NCBI RefSeq assembly: GCF_000143415.4
Contig: NW_003314272.1
Coordinates: forward strand, 1,769,146 to 1,833,145
Direction: 5' to 3'
Length of the DNA: 64,000 nucleotides
Source: Selaginella moellendorffii
Lineage: Eukaryota; Streptophyta; Lycopodiopsida; Selaginellales; Selaginellaceae
Shown here: one piece after another, positions 21,151-34,015 of the stretch
Numbering within the stretch: position 1 is the first letter of the stretch
Layout of the letters: each line of letters begins with the position of its first letter
Translations under genes and position numbers: made by a program
The notes under the pieces: model-generated
Database searches by the model: none
What the model saw: the letters and a program-made list of their open reading frames with translations, nothing else
What the model was told of the DNA's origin: nothing

Positions 21151-22000
21151 ATGGCGCGGGGAGGCGGCAACAAGAGCGAGGAGGAATGGCGCGCGATCCT
21201 CAGCCCGGAGCAATTCCGCGTGCTACGGCGCAAGGGCACAGAGTGAGTTTGGATTTTACCGCCTGGATTGCCTGGGATTTTGCTCGCTGCTTGCTGCGAG
21301 GGACTGTAGCTAGTGCTGCTATGGCTGGAGATGGATTGTGTGGCTGTGTGGAGATGAGCTCTGGTCAAGCACTTGCTTGCCACAGCCTTGTGGAATTTCT
21401 TTTGGTTTTTTTCCTTTTTTTTTTCTGCTCGCTGTGCTTTGTTGCCAGGGCATTTTGTCTGCCTCTATCCAAGCACGCGATCGTAACTGGATCGTCTTTT
21501 TCCAACACCGCATACTAGGTTTGCTGGCACGGGAATCTACAACAAGCACTTTGAGGGGGGTGTCTACGAATGCGCCGGCTGTGGGACACCGCTCTACAAG
21601 TCGGATACCAAGTTTGATTCCGGGTGCGGCTGGCCTGCCTTCTTCCAGGGCCTGCCAGGTGCGATCAATCGAAATGTAAGCACAGCGAGAATTTCTTCCA
21701 TTTATTCTTCTTGTCGTGGCTTTCTGCTAGTGTTCTCTCGGTTTTTTATTTGGTGCTCTTCTCCTCTGTGGAACTTTCAACTCGATTGTTTTTTTTTTTG
21801 CTTTTGACGTTTTTTGTTTTTGTGTGTGGCAAATACAGGCTGATGCCGACGGTCGGCGCGTCGAGATAACCTGTGCGGCGTGTGGCGGTCACCTGGGACA
21901 CGTTTTCAAAGGCGAGGGGTATAGAACACCGACAGACGAGCGTCACTGTGTCAACAGTGTCTCGCTAAAGTTCACGCCCGGTGACGTTGAAGAAGAATAA
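21151..22000 (+). CDS. Methionine-R-sulfoxide reductase B
   Basis: Three exons (21151-21242, 21519-21675, 21839-22000), 136 aa. The SelR/MsrB domain covers nearly the whole protein: [22 protein letters not shown], then [13 protein letters not shown] with the first zinc Cxx[21 protein letters not shown] with the second CxxC, and the catalytic Cys in [11 protein letters not shown]. It reduces methionine-R-sulfoxide in proteins, with electrons usually from thioredoxin. The N-terminus is too short for a chloroplast transit peptide, so a cytosolic form is likely. Introns here (276 and 163 bp) are longer than the local norm. Confidence 0.93.
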
Positions 22001-22060
22001 TGAATTAGTGCCAACAAATAAATCATTTCAAGTAAGTCTATCTCTGTTTTCGCTTGTTAT

Positions 22061-24611
22061 CTACGTTCGCTGGTTCTTGGAAGCAAATCTAAGCACCAGG
22101 TAGAAGAGAAACCTGTAGAAGACCGCCCAGACGAGAAGCATGGCCAGGCAATCCCACTTGTTCCTGGGCTTGTTGATGTCTAACCCCTTGAGAACTTCCT
22201 GGTTTGGCAGATAACAGGTACCATTGATGCTGTTATAGCAAGCAGCGGTCTCGAACTGGTTGTGGAGGAGGCCCTCGTATGGATACTTGATGACGGATAT
22301 GTAGTGCATCCATATCCAACCCCAGGGGATCAAGCTTCGCTTCACAAAGTAGCCGCAGGTGAGGAAGAAGATGGCGGTGAAGGCAATAACAGCGGAGTAG
22401 CCGAGGATATAGTTTGGAACCAGGGCACTGACGAAGACGACCAGCGAGTTAGTCGAGATGAGGGAGGCGTAGAGGATGAGCCAGAAGTAGTAGAAGCCTC
22501 GGAAGCCACCTTTGAGGTCCAAGGCCCACCAAGTTATCAGCGTATACGACAGGGCCTGGAATGCAAGGAAAGGCAGATACGTTATAACTCCGGCAATGAC
22601 GTACGACGAGCAGCGGTACGCGTTGTGTGCCGTCTCTCTGATGAAGATGAACCTCTCCATGATGAAAGCTGGAACGGCGTCGTTGGACGAGAAGAAGAAG
22701 AGGCAGACGGTGAAGATGAAGAAGGACATGAGTTTTGTCACGCCTTGCAAGCTGTCGCCGGGGTTGAGGAACATGGTGGCCATCATCACTCCCATCACAG
22801 TCAGGACGATCTGCCTCGAAAGAAAGAGCTCCGGTGTTCTCTTGATGAGCCGAAAGTTACGGCCCATGAGAATGAGAACTTCGTTGGACCAGGAGTTTGA
22901 AAACTTGCGGCCGGGTATGTCCAGCAGAGTGCTCCTGTTGGTGTCCGTATCGAAGTCTTCTTCATGGTAGAGCTTCCGATCTGGAGTCGGAGTAGTAGGA
23001 ATGATCTCGGGGACGGATCGTTTACCAGGAACAGTAGCAGCTGTATACGCTGGACCAGGCCGTGGAGTTCTAGCGAACCGGCTTGTTTCAAAAGATGGCC
23101 ACATAGGAGTCCGCCCGGGTCCCGGTCCCGGTTTCGATGGAGTCCGGAGGCCAATATGCTTTGGAGTAAAAGCAGTTTCTATCATGCCTTTGTAGAAGGA
23201 AGCAGCAGTTCCGACACCAATCCAGGGACTCGCGGCCACAGTCGACGTGAACGACTGCTTCACCAGCGAGTGGTCGAAGTCGTCCTCGTCTTCTTCAAAG
23301 TACTGGGACGGAGTCATAGGTACCTCAGGAGCTTCTGGGTCGTGCCTGTGGATAGCAGGGGTGCTACAAATGCTACTGTTGATCTGGAACGGGCTCTTGA
23401 TCGGCTTCCAGGTGCCATGCTGCTGCTGTGGAGTCACCCCGGTGCTGGCAAGGTGGATTTTTGGAGTGAGGCCGTTGTCGAGAACGTCCGGCCGGATCCC
23501 TGTGAGATAGTACTCTACCAGCGGGTCCACTCCAGTGGTAGCATGGTCGAACTCTTGGATTATATCCAGCAGGTACTCGATCGGGTTCTCGCCTTTGGGA
23601 ACCTGCCTCCCCAGGCCTCCGACGTGTCCGTTCAGCCCCTGAGGCGTTCCTTGGTATATCAGCTTTCCCCTGGTGCGCCAAGCCTTGCAATTAACGCAAA
23701 GAAAAGTGAAGTACTTTAGTACCTGGCAAGAATTATAAGATGGTGGAGAAGGTGCTGGATCCTGGAAGAAGGCTGGTGGATCGTAAGGACAACGCTGCTT
23801 CCAGCTTTGGCGATGTCGTGGACCCTCTCGATGACGCTGTAAGCGCTGGTGGAGTCCAAGCCGGAGGTTGGCTCGTCGAGGAAGAGCAGGTTTGGTCCGT
23901 GGACGATGTCGACTCCGATAGAAACCCGTCTCCTCTCGCCACCGGAAACGCCGCGGTGAGCCTCGTCTCCGATGAAAGTGTTGCGAGCACTCTGGGAGAT
24001 AAAACGGTTCAGCTCTGAGAGGAAGAACAAGACGACGAAGGACAACTTCCACTCACTGTGAGACCAAGCTGGACGATAAGTTTCTCCACTCGATCGTCCT
24101 TCTCCTCTTTGGACATGGACTCCGGGAGCCTCATATCGGCCGCGAAGCGAAGAGTCTCCCAGACGGTGAGCATCGGGAAGAGCTGGTCGTCTTGCATCAC
24201 GTAGGCGGACCAGCGCTTGATGAGTGACGGGCTCACTCGTTTCCCGTCGAGCGTTACGATTCCCTGGAGGCTTCCACTCGCAATCCTGCCAGCCAGAGCA
24301 TCCAGGAACGTCGACTTTCCAGCGCCGCTCGGCCCCATCACCGCAGTGATATGGCCTTTTGGAGCGTAGCCGGTTATGTGCTGGAGCAAATCGACTTGCC
24401 GGGTAATCCTTCCGCCACCTTCTTTGCTCTTTTGCTTCTTGACCACCGTGTAGGTGATGTCCTCAAACTCGAGGCCGGTCCCTTTCTCGCGGAGCGGGAC
24501 TTGCTTGAAGTGCCCGATACTGAGCTGGTTGTCGATGGACATAAGCGAGTGGAGCGTCTGGAGCTCCGATCTCCTTGGTGTCTCTCCTCCTCCTGCCGCC
24601 TCGAGATGCAT
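22061..24611 (-). CDS. Half-size ABCG transporter of the STR type
   Basis: Exons in transcription order are 24611-24057, 23991-23723 and 23669-22061, giving 810 aa. The start is the [11 protein letters not shown]; an upstream in-frame codon is TTG. The nucleotide-binding domain has Walker [10 protein letters not shown], signature [10 protein letters not shown] and Walker [15 protein letters not shown] long insert rich in Thr-Pro follows (for example [20 protein letters not shown], then [12 protein letters not shown]), before a six-helix membrane domain that includes [16 protein letters not shown], and an end reading [14 protein letters not shown]. The long NBD-TMD linker and these blocks match STR/STR2. 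That pair exports lipid across the periarbuscular membrane to arbuscular mycorrhizal fungi. I cannot decide between STR and STR2. Confidence 0.88.
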
Positions 24612-25597
24612 CGTTCCAGCTTCCTGCTTCAACCTGAGCTCTCCAAAGTTTTCTTGCTTTGATTTGAGATGGCTTGCACTTTGATGAAGGTAGTAGTACT
24701 CACCTCATCTCGACTTCGGACCGTTCGTCCTGCTCGGCCGTATGAAGGAATGCTCCAGGCAAGTTTTATCGCGTGTCAAAGGCTGCCAGAAAGATGACAG
24801 TGGAACAGAGTGAGTGGCTGCGACTTTCCAAAGCACCGAAACGCAGTCCAGCCAGCCATTACAAATTCGTTCAGAGACTCACGGCCAAGCAAGAGGACGA
24901 GCCAGAGGCTTGGAGAAATCCGGAAGCAAAGTGACAAAATTGGACAGGGAGTATGACGATTTACTCCATGATCCAGCACAGAGGTGCAACGGTGGGGACA
25001 CTCTCATTCTCAGTTCTCATTCCCTCGCCATTTCCGCCAGGATGAAGAGAGAATGGAAATCTATTCCTTGGAACCAACCGAAGAGAAGATGAAGAGAGAG
25101 AACAACACTACGAAACGGCTCGCGGAAAATGGCTTTCAACTGTTACGTACTCGTTGGAAAAGTTCTTACTCTATTTCCAGCTCTAGAACTGAAGAAGAAA
25201 TATGATCTTTAGGGGGCACTTTGGAGCTGATAGATAGCAGAGAACTTATGGCCCCATGAATCCAAACTCTGAAGTGTCCGAGTGGTGCAAAGTCGATTGT
25301 TTTCTACGTTCCTGACAATGTTGTTTCTTCTGCGTGCTTTGCAGGAATGGAACAAGCTTGTGTGATCGCGACGTCGCAAGCATGGCCACTTGGTTGTTTC
25401 CTTGATGGCTGTATCCTGCTGTCAGCCACCTTTGTTTCCGGACAGGATTGCTGCGGGACATTTGGTTTTGGTTGTGTTGAACCCGTTGGTGAAAGAGAGA
25501 AAATCTTCAGAAGAGTCCATGAAGATCTCACTGCCAGGAAACAAAGCAAGCTCTGTTGACACGTGATCGAGCTTACAGCAGAACTATATCTTTCACT
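24612..25597. other. Upstream region of the ABCG gene
   Basis: Likely promoter and 5' UTR of the STR-type gene on the right-to-left strand, and 3' flank of the orphan gene. A 70-codon open frame (25347-25559, +) has no motif, and I do not call it. Confidence 0.45.
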
Positions 25598-26176
25598 TTA
25601 TGGTTCATACCAAGGTAACGAATTGCAGGACACCATCTTGGACTGATCATCCGAATGCTTCGACTGATCATCCCACACGAAGTCATCCTCCGAATGCTTC
25701 CACAGATCATCCCACACGAAGCCAGCATCGCAATGCTTCGACTGATCATCCCACACGACTTTGTCATGATCCGACTCCCTCACGACCTCACCATCTACAG
25801 GCTTCAACTTGCGCCTCTTGTGCATGGGGAGCTCCACCTCGTCAAAATGTATGAACCTGACGCGGGGGTTTCGGGTCCGCCTGAACATGCTGCAGATTGC
25901 AGGAACCACATTGCTGCACAGATAGAAGCTGTCGCTGCAAAGCTTCACCACGCTCCCATTTGCGAGCCGCTCCCACCTGTAGAGGTAGAGGTAGTAGCTA
26001 CACCACAGAAGCAACCCGAAACACACATATGGCCCTGCCACAACATCCAATGCTTGATCCAGAAGATCCAGGTGAGAATCCCGCGAAATGCTTGACACAA
26101 CCGCGATGATCTCCCCTCTCTTTTGGTTTGCATCGCCGCTGGGAGCAACGCCACTGCTTGCATGGGCACACAACAT
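25598..26176 (-). CDS. Orphan protein with one hydrophobic segment and C-terminal repeats
   Basis: A single open frame of 192 aa from ATG to stop. The middle has a hydrophobic stretch (VCFGLLLWCSYYLYLYRWER) that could be a membrane segment, followed by a basic patch (MHKRRKLKP). The C-terminal third repeats a FVWDDQSKHSDD-like unit about three times, mirrored in the DNA as imperfect ~39-bp tandem repeats (about 25630-25770). I recognise no family. It may be a lineage-specific gene, or a chance frame lengthened by the repeat. No introns are needed, unlike most neighbours. Confidence 0.45.
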   Translation of the reverse strand: MLCAHASSGVAPSGDANQKRGEIIAVVSSISRDSHLDLLDQALDVVAGPYVCFGLLLWCSYYLYLYRWERLANGSVVKLCSDSFYLCSNVVPAICSMFRRTRNPRVRFIHFDEVELPMHKRRKLKPVDGEVVRESDHDKVVWDDQSKHCDAGFVWDDLWKHSEDDFVWDDQSKHSDDQSKMVSCNSLPWYEP

Positions 26177-27089
26177 CGAAATACCTCTAAAACATCATCC
26201 TAACATACCTATACTCTCTGATTTTGGAGAGGTAGCACTTTAAAAACTCCCTTGGCTCCTTGGAACTGTTTACATATTCTTCCTCTAGACCCATGCTTTT
26301 GATTGTCCATTTTCTCGTCCAGCATGAGCGTTCCTTGTCTATTATCTCGTCGATGCCCACCATCTTTTTCCTGAAACCCTAAATATAAATATGTAGAGTA
26401 TTATTGGCCTCAGGCGACACGCGGTGACACGTCCGCTGATCCCAGTTGCACGGCGTGTATCTGGCACCAGGTTACTGGAGGCACCGGATGCCGCCACGTG
26501 TTTTTTGTACGGCTGTTTTCCTGGCCAAAATCGCGACAACTGTTCCCATTGCTGGGTCCAACACGTGTCGATTGGATATGAGGCCGGATAGATATTTCGG
26601 CACATCACGCTTTCCATGTGGCATTCGACGTGGAGCGCCGGAATGTGCGTGGAATATGCTTTGGCGCCTTATCTTCTTGTTGCCGGACAATTCGAAAAAC
26701 AAGTTTGCGGGGGGGCAAACATACGCGCTTTTGCCGTTTGAAACTATCCAACGTGCTATCTTCTTTCGCGTTTCTTTACGGGAGGCCGCGAATATGCGCG
26801 TGGAATCCTTCCGAGCCGTGCGTCGGACGCTGCTCTTCTTTCCACCATCTTTTACGCTTTTTCTAGTTGCTTTCGTGGCCGCGCATCTAGAAAAGGATCG
26901 TGTTTGCCAAGCGGCGGTGCGAAAGAGGGAAAGCATTCTCTCCATTTTTCTCTCTCTCTCTCTCTTCCTCTCGTGATTTCTTCTTCGATCAAGCCTCCAG
27001 CCCGCGCGCCACTGCTCCTCGCGCCATCTCGTAAGAAATTTCTAGCTAGCGCCTCTCTGTGATCGAAAGCTTGGCTTGATTGAGCGGCT
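26177..27089. promoter_or_regulatory. Beta-amylase upstream region with clustered ACGT elements
   Basis: No gene is visible. Four ACGT-core elements lie within about 210 bp: GACACGTCC (about 26427), GCCACGTG (26493-26500), ACACGTGT (26561-26568) and CGACGTGG (26626-26633). G-box/ABRE elements of this kind bind bZIP and bHLH factors and often confer ABA, light or stress control. A CT-rich tract lies near 26937-26980, just inside the likely 5' UTR. Confidence 0.4.
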
Positions 27090-29181
<2,092 letters not shown>

Positions 29182-29199
29182 GTAGCGGAGGCGCGATCG

Positions 29200-29990
29200 A
29201 TTTTTTTGCGTTTCTTCGATCTTCTTTGGGTGGAGATCTTCTAGATGATGACGATGACGATGTGATTTGTGTGGAGCAAGGTGGCCTGATGCTACTGCTC
29301 CAGCTCCAAGCATTTTGGAGCTTTTCTTGTGGATAAATAAGAAGGAATAGGAAGAATTGTAAAGGTTTAAAGTTCTTCCGGAAGTGTCGGAGTGGGATCA
29401 CAGGTTCTTCGCTTGCTCGAGAAGCGCGTGAAGAGGTTTTAGTCCAAGAGCGCGACTCTCACATCTTTGGGAAATGTTTGCTCTGGACCACAACACAAAT
29501 ACTTCTTTTTTGGGTCCTTTGGCGTCGGAGTTGCGACTTTCGTGTCTTTGGATGACTTTGTTGGTGAGAAGATTAGCGTCGTCTTCGGCGATGAGACGAT
29601 CTGATTTAACCTCTGAAAGCCGAAAATATGAGTTTTGATTCCGTAAGCAGTCTTGTGAAGAGAAAAGAAAAGCTTACGTCCCAGCGGATTTTCCTGTCTT
29701 TCCCATCTCTTTCAGGAACGTTTCTCGCTCGGAAGAAAGAACGATTCTAGAAGAAGATTTACATGTGGTCAAAAGATGTTACCTTTTCACAAGGAGCGAT
29801 TTTAGGGGCAAGATCTTCCATTTAGGAGAGATAAATCGTGGGTGACCAAGAGAATAGACTTACCCCATCAAAGCCACTCCATCCAAAGATGGTTTGAAGG
29901 CGTTGCGAGTCCATGACATGACACAAACAAATACTTATCAAACTTTGAAAACAAGTTGCATACTCGCAGGAGGTACCGCAAGCTATAGAG
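29200..29990 (-). pseudogene. Duplicated 3' part of the UPF0193-like gene, frameshifted
   Basis: Read on the minus strand, this repeats the last exons of the gene at 32891-33931 and the flank shared with the beta-amylase 3' end. The LQTIF-WSGFDG exon (about 29880-29930) and an EDLAPKIAP exon are recognisable. The second copy has lost about a dozen bases after APKIA-P. The final exon lost 13 bp inside RLNQ-MKQLDR, between two GAT triplets. Both changes break the frame, and the first exons are absent, so this copy cannot make the protein. Confidence 0.75.
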
Positions 29991-30109
29991 CTATGGCTAA
30001 TCGAACTAGTCAAGAAATTGCAGTACTGACAGTAGAACAGAACAGAACAAGAGATACCTTAGATCACAGCGCCAGCTAATAGTATATTAAAATTTTAAGA
30101 GAATGTTAA

Positions 30110-30138
30110 TTTCTCATTGAGTGGTACTCAATGAGAAA
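30110..30138. repeat. Perfect 12-bp hairpin repeat
   Basis: TTTCTCATTGAG and CTCAATGAGAAA are exact reverse complements separated by five bases. The site lies in the ~265-bp strip between the duplicated host segment and the 3' end of the Crinkler-like gene. It could be a transcript hairpin or an edge structure of an insertion; I cannot tell which. Confidence 0.5.
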
Positions 30139-30255
30139 GCTTAGTTCATAATTTTTACTCTAAAATCCGTTGCTCTGAGAATATCTGGACCGAACTTTTG
30201 TCATATGAGAAAGGCAGAGAAAGTCCCTATGCATTCTTGAAGAGACACAAACTTT

Positions 30256-32427
30256 CTACTTCAAACAGCAGAAGGCAAACTTCCGCTTCTTGTTCATACT
30301 CACCTCCTCGTCTCGTCGGAGGTCCTCCCCTGGATCAAAAAAGTTAGTTTCGCACACTTCACCGTCAAACTTGCACTGCTCGATGTCATCCACAATCTCG
30401 ACACCCTTGGGAATCACCATCTCCTTTGCACATGGAGCGGGAACAGTGTACCGCAGCAACACTTTGCACTGGCGAATACCTGCATCGTTTGTTCCTATAA
30501 GTATGAGCAGCTACAAAAGCGTATGCAACGAACCTTTCACAGCTTGTTTTGTTACCCTACGGGACTTGTCGCGGTAGCTCTGGAAGCCGAATTCGTCATA
30601 GTTCGATTTCGCCAGGAAGAAGCAGAGTACAAACTCCTCGGGCTTACTGGTCCCGCCGTAGATATCGTTCCATGCACGAAGAGCACTGATATGTGTTTGA
30701 AGAGCTTCTGCCGCTACTGGATGGCATGCTGCTAAAGTTGGTTGTGCCAGCGTCCTAGGAAGAATAGTGTAGTCCACAGCCCCATTATTCTGGATCACTG
30801 GCCTCCACACATAGTGGATAGCATCGGCACCTGCCATCATTCGCAATTAGCCAACCAATGGTAACTCCGCTCTGCAGTAACTTACCAGCCTCCAGTAGAG
30901 CAGCTTTCAGATCTCCTTCGTAGTATCGCAACAGCGGTATCAATTCCAAAGGCTGCCAAACATCGCATGAAATCCACTTTTTCGGTTTGAAGGATCTTCA
31001 CGACATTTACGGTGCTTGTCATCGACATATCAGCAACAAGGATTAGTACATGTAAGAAACGAACAGTAACTCACCATAACCAGCGTAGCTCCACGCAGTA
31101 CGTAAGCAGTGGAAAGCTCCTGGAAAACCAAGCCTTGAAGCACCCCGTCTTCAGGTAACGCAGTCCACATGAAGAGCTCCAGGTCTTTCGGTTTCATGCT
31201 CGTAAGAGCCAGAGTGAATTGAGCCTGGACTTTTACACTGCAAAAGTCGAGGTAGTAATCTTGGAACGAAGAGCTCTTGGCCGGTTTAAAATGTAGGAGC
31301 CGCCAGGATATATCCTCCCCTCGGGATTTGCCTCGCGTGCTTCCCAAGAGGCGTAGGAGGTTGGTGTTGTTTAACGATTTCTGGACTTTCTTCAAGAATC
31401 CTCCTTGGTTCAAACTCGGGGTGTCACCAGACCAGAGCTTTCTCACGACGCCTCCGAACCATTTGTAGTACTCTGGAGCAGCTTCCACACGCTGGAAGCC
31501 GGCCTGCACCTGTTTCTCGAGCGTTTCGATGAGCACCTGGAGTTGAAAAGCTAACTCTCTTGCTGGCCGTCCCTGCTCCTTGACATCTTCCCGCAGCATT
31601 CTCTGTACGCGTTCGTTCAAAATGGGAACTGCCGCTAAATCTGCACAGCTCGTTGAATATTCCACCATGGACTCCCCAAACTGATACGTCACCTTCGCCC
31701 ACTCCTCAAGCTTGCGCAGGCTAGCCTGGATAGTTTTCATCTCAGCTTCGACGTTCTGGTAATGAACCCTCCACAACCCCACCAAGGCTGTGTACTCGTC
31801 TTCCTCCCACGGGTACATGTACATAACAGTCTTCTTCCGGTCGGCCTTGGCAGCTTTGACATTTTCCGCTGCTGGCGAAGCCGCAACTAATAGAACACGT
31901 CCGAGAGCACCATCTGTGGGGACTTTTTGATTTATCAGATGCCAGGGGGCATTGATAAATGTGCCCAGAGAGACTTCGTCGCGCTTTGCCACATGGACCG
32001 TATTGCCTCTGAACTCCCATATGAAGCCGGCAGACTCGTAGAGAATGCGCAGCTCGGAATCTCTTAACAATATAGCGGCTCTGATGATGAAGTACCAAAG
32101 GAATGCTGACTTGCCCACGCCAGAGTTGCCGTTTAGATGGCAAATCCAATCGCCATTAGCCTCTGTAGCCCTGGAAGTGATCGCCTCAAATAAAGGGCCG
32201 TACGTCCTCCTTACGTACAGGCCGGAAAGCCTCTTGTCTGCTCCTCGGAGGACCGTCAGCCTTGCATCGAACATCTTGATAACCTTGCCCGCTGCAATGT
32301 CCTCGAGCTTCAAACTCCAGACATAATCCTGCCACCAGGATTGAAGCGATTGCAACACTGTTCAAAGCGAAGCACACGCAAATCAGACAACGAACACATC
32401 CCAGCTACACTTACCTTCGGCGCTCAT
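30256..32427 (-). CDS. Crinkler-like (CRN/RHS-type) P-loop NTPase
   Basis: Exon 1 is tiny (32427-32415), exon 2 long (32357-31075), then about 31010-30886, 30830-30534 and 30479 to the stop at 30256. The core has a Walker A GNSGVGKS near residue 81, preceded by LYVRRTYGPLFEAI, and later LLVAASPAAENV followed by a YMYPWEEDEY block. The order LYVR, GxxxxGKS, S-P-x-x-N, Y-M-x-x-W is the pattern of Crinkler/RHS-type NTPases, found in oomycete and fungal effectors and scattered across eukaryotes. The junction of exons 2 and 3 is unresolved: no donor/acceptor pair connects exon 2 to the frame reading FKPKKWISCDVWQPLEL. This means either a frameshifted gene or a splice form I missed. The function in plants is unknown to me. 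The gene lies exactly between two copies of a host segment. Confidence 0.6.
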
Positions 32428-32547
32428 CCTGGAAAAATCCAATGAGGGTTGCCGCACCAAAAAGGATTGTCTTCTTGTCCCTTATATCCGCTACGTAGGT
32501 TTCAAACCTCTTTTGAGGGTCTTTTTTTCTCCGTAAGCCTCAAGCCA

Positions 32548-32870
32548 GAGCTCAACTATAACACGCGATTCAGGGATGGGTATCTCCCGCTGGCCCGGAT
32601 GTATGGAAGGCAAACTCGATCGCGTCTCCGATAGGCCGGAGATCTTCTAGGTGAAGACGATGACGATATGATTTGTGGAGCAGGGTGGCCTGATGCAACG
32701 GTGTGCTACCGCTCCAGCTCCAAGCATTTTGGAGCTTTTCTTGTGGAGAATTGTAAAGGTTTAAAGTTGGATCCCAGAGTGGGATCACAGGTTCTTCGCT
32801 TTCACGCAGGTAATCGTGAAGATGTTTTAGTCCAAGAGTGCGACTCTCACGTTTTTGGAAAATTTTGCGC
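32548..32870 (+). pseudogene. Beta-amylase 3' fragment, duplicated
   Basis: The fragment opens with the [17 protein letters not shown] codons of the beta-amylase last exon (original near 28693). It then jumps over about 440 bp of coding sequence to the 3' UTR (GGAGATCTTCTAG onward, original near 29238). It has no start, no catalytic residues and no stop of its own. Together with the adjoining UPF0193-like gene it forms the right-hand copy of the direct repeat flanking the Crinkler-like gene. Confidence 0.8.
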
Positions 32871-32890
32871 TGGTCCTCTTTTTGGTTTTT

Positions 32891-33931
32891 TTAGCGTCGC
32901 CATTGGATGGCTTTCTTGGTGTTGCGACTTTCTCTTTGGATGACTTTGTTGGCGAGAAGATTAGCGTCGTCTTCGGCGATGAGACGATCCAGTTGCTTCA
33001 TCTGATTTAACCTCTGAAAGCCAAAAATGCGATTTTGATTTTGTCAGTAGTCTTAAGAAGAGAAGCGAGAAGCTTACGTCTTGTATTTCCCAGCGGATTT
33101 GTCCCCGGTATTTCCTGTCACTCCCAAACTTTTCCATCTCTTTCAGGAACGTCTCTCGCTCGCCTATTTCTCTAGCAACTGCAGGGAAGCAAGTTTAAGG
33201 TCTGTGGAAAAAACGATTCTTGAGGAAGATTTACTTGTGTTCATGAGATGTTCTTTCTCCTCTTTGGAACCTTTCACAACCCGAGGAACGGGAGCGATTT
33301 TAGGAGCAAGATCTTCCATTTTCTGCAACCCATCAGCGAAAGAAAGGATAAATCTTATACGACCGAGAGAATGAACTCACCCCATCAAAGCCACTCCATT
33401 CAAAGATGGTTTGAAGGCGTTGCTTCTCTTTCGAGTCCATGACCGCCCCTAGACAATGATAACATCGAACTTTGGGACGAATACAAACCTTCAAGTTATA
33501 TACTTGCTGGAGGTACCGGAAGCCCCGCATCCGCGAGATCTTCCTTGATCTTCTCAAGGATAAATGATGCCTTCCTCCGCCCGCCGTCTATCGGGAAAAC
33601 TGCTAGATTGTCTGTGTCGATTCTTCGCCTGTAGCGCGGCAACCTTCGGTTTGGAACTGTTGCGGGTCTTTCTGATGAACAAAGAACTCCATCATTTTGC
33701 AAGAAACTTAATCGATCGTACCTCCAGCCATGACGAAGCGCCGAAGAACATCGAGCCGGCTGTCTAGATCCTGCCCGGGTTGCTTGCGGGAAGCGAAGCC
33801 GTTGTAGAACCGGAAGAGCGCATCGCCAGCAGTGGTTCCACGGATTGGACCGTCCCAAAGAATCGCATCGCCACTCCCAAAGCTGATAAAAAGAGAGCTC
33901 AATCCAAATCGAGGAGAAACACTTACTTCAT
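32891..33931 (-). CDS. UPF0193/EVG1-like small basic protein
   Basis: Seven exons in transcription order: 33931-33927, 33882-33722, 33671-33504, 33448-33381, 33322-33235, 33178-33078 and 33013-32891. They close in frame at 237 aa. The N-terminus has GSGDAILWDGPIRG, the middle RKASFILEKIKEDLADAGLP and KEKQRLQTIFEWSGFDG, and the C-terminus FLKEMEKFGSDRKYRGQIRW followed by EIQDRLNQMKQLD. The last block resembles the C-terminal helix of UPF0193 proteins (human C22orf23/EVG1). That family is poorly characterised; as I recall, its distribution favours organisms with motile cilia, which would fit a plant with swimming sperm (inference). The first coding exon has only five bases. A broken partial copy lies at 29200-29990. 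Confidence 0.65.
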
Positions 33932-34015
33932 GCTCCCTTCGTGAATCCAAAAGCGAAAAGAAGCCACGCGGCAGCAGCCCGCTGGCACAACCGTCGCTTC
34001 AGCTGAAGCGGACAG

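Noticed and set aside
25304-25559. Overlapping frames of 70-81 codons on both strands
   Set aside because: No signal peptide, domain or conserved pattern; probably 5' flank of the ABCG gene.
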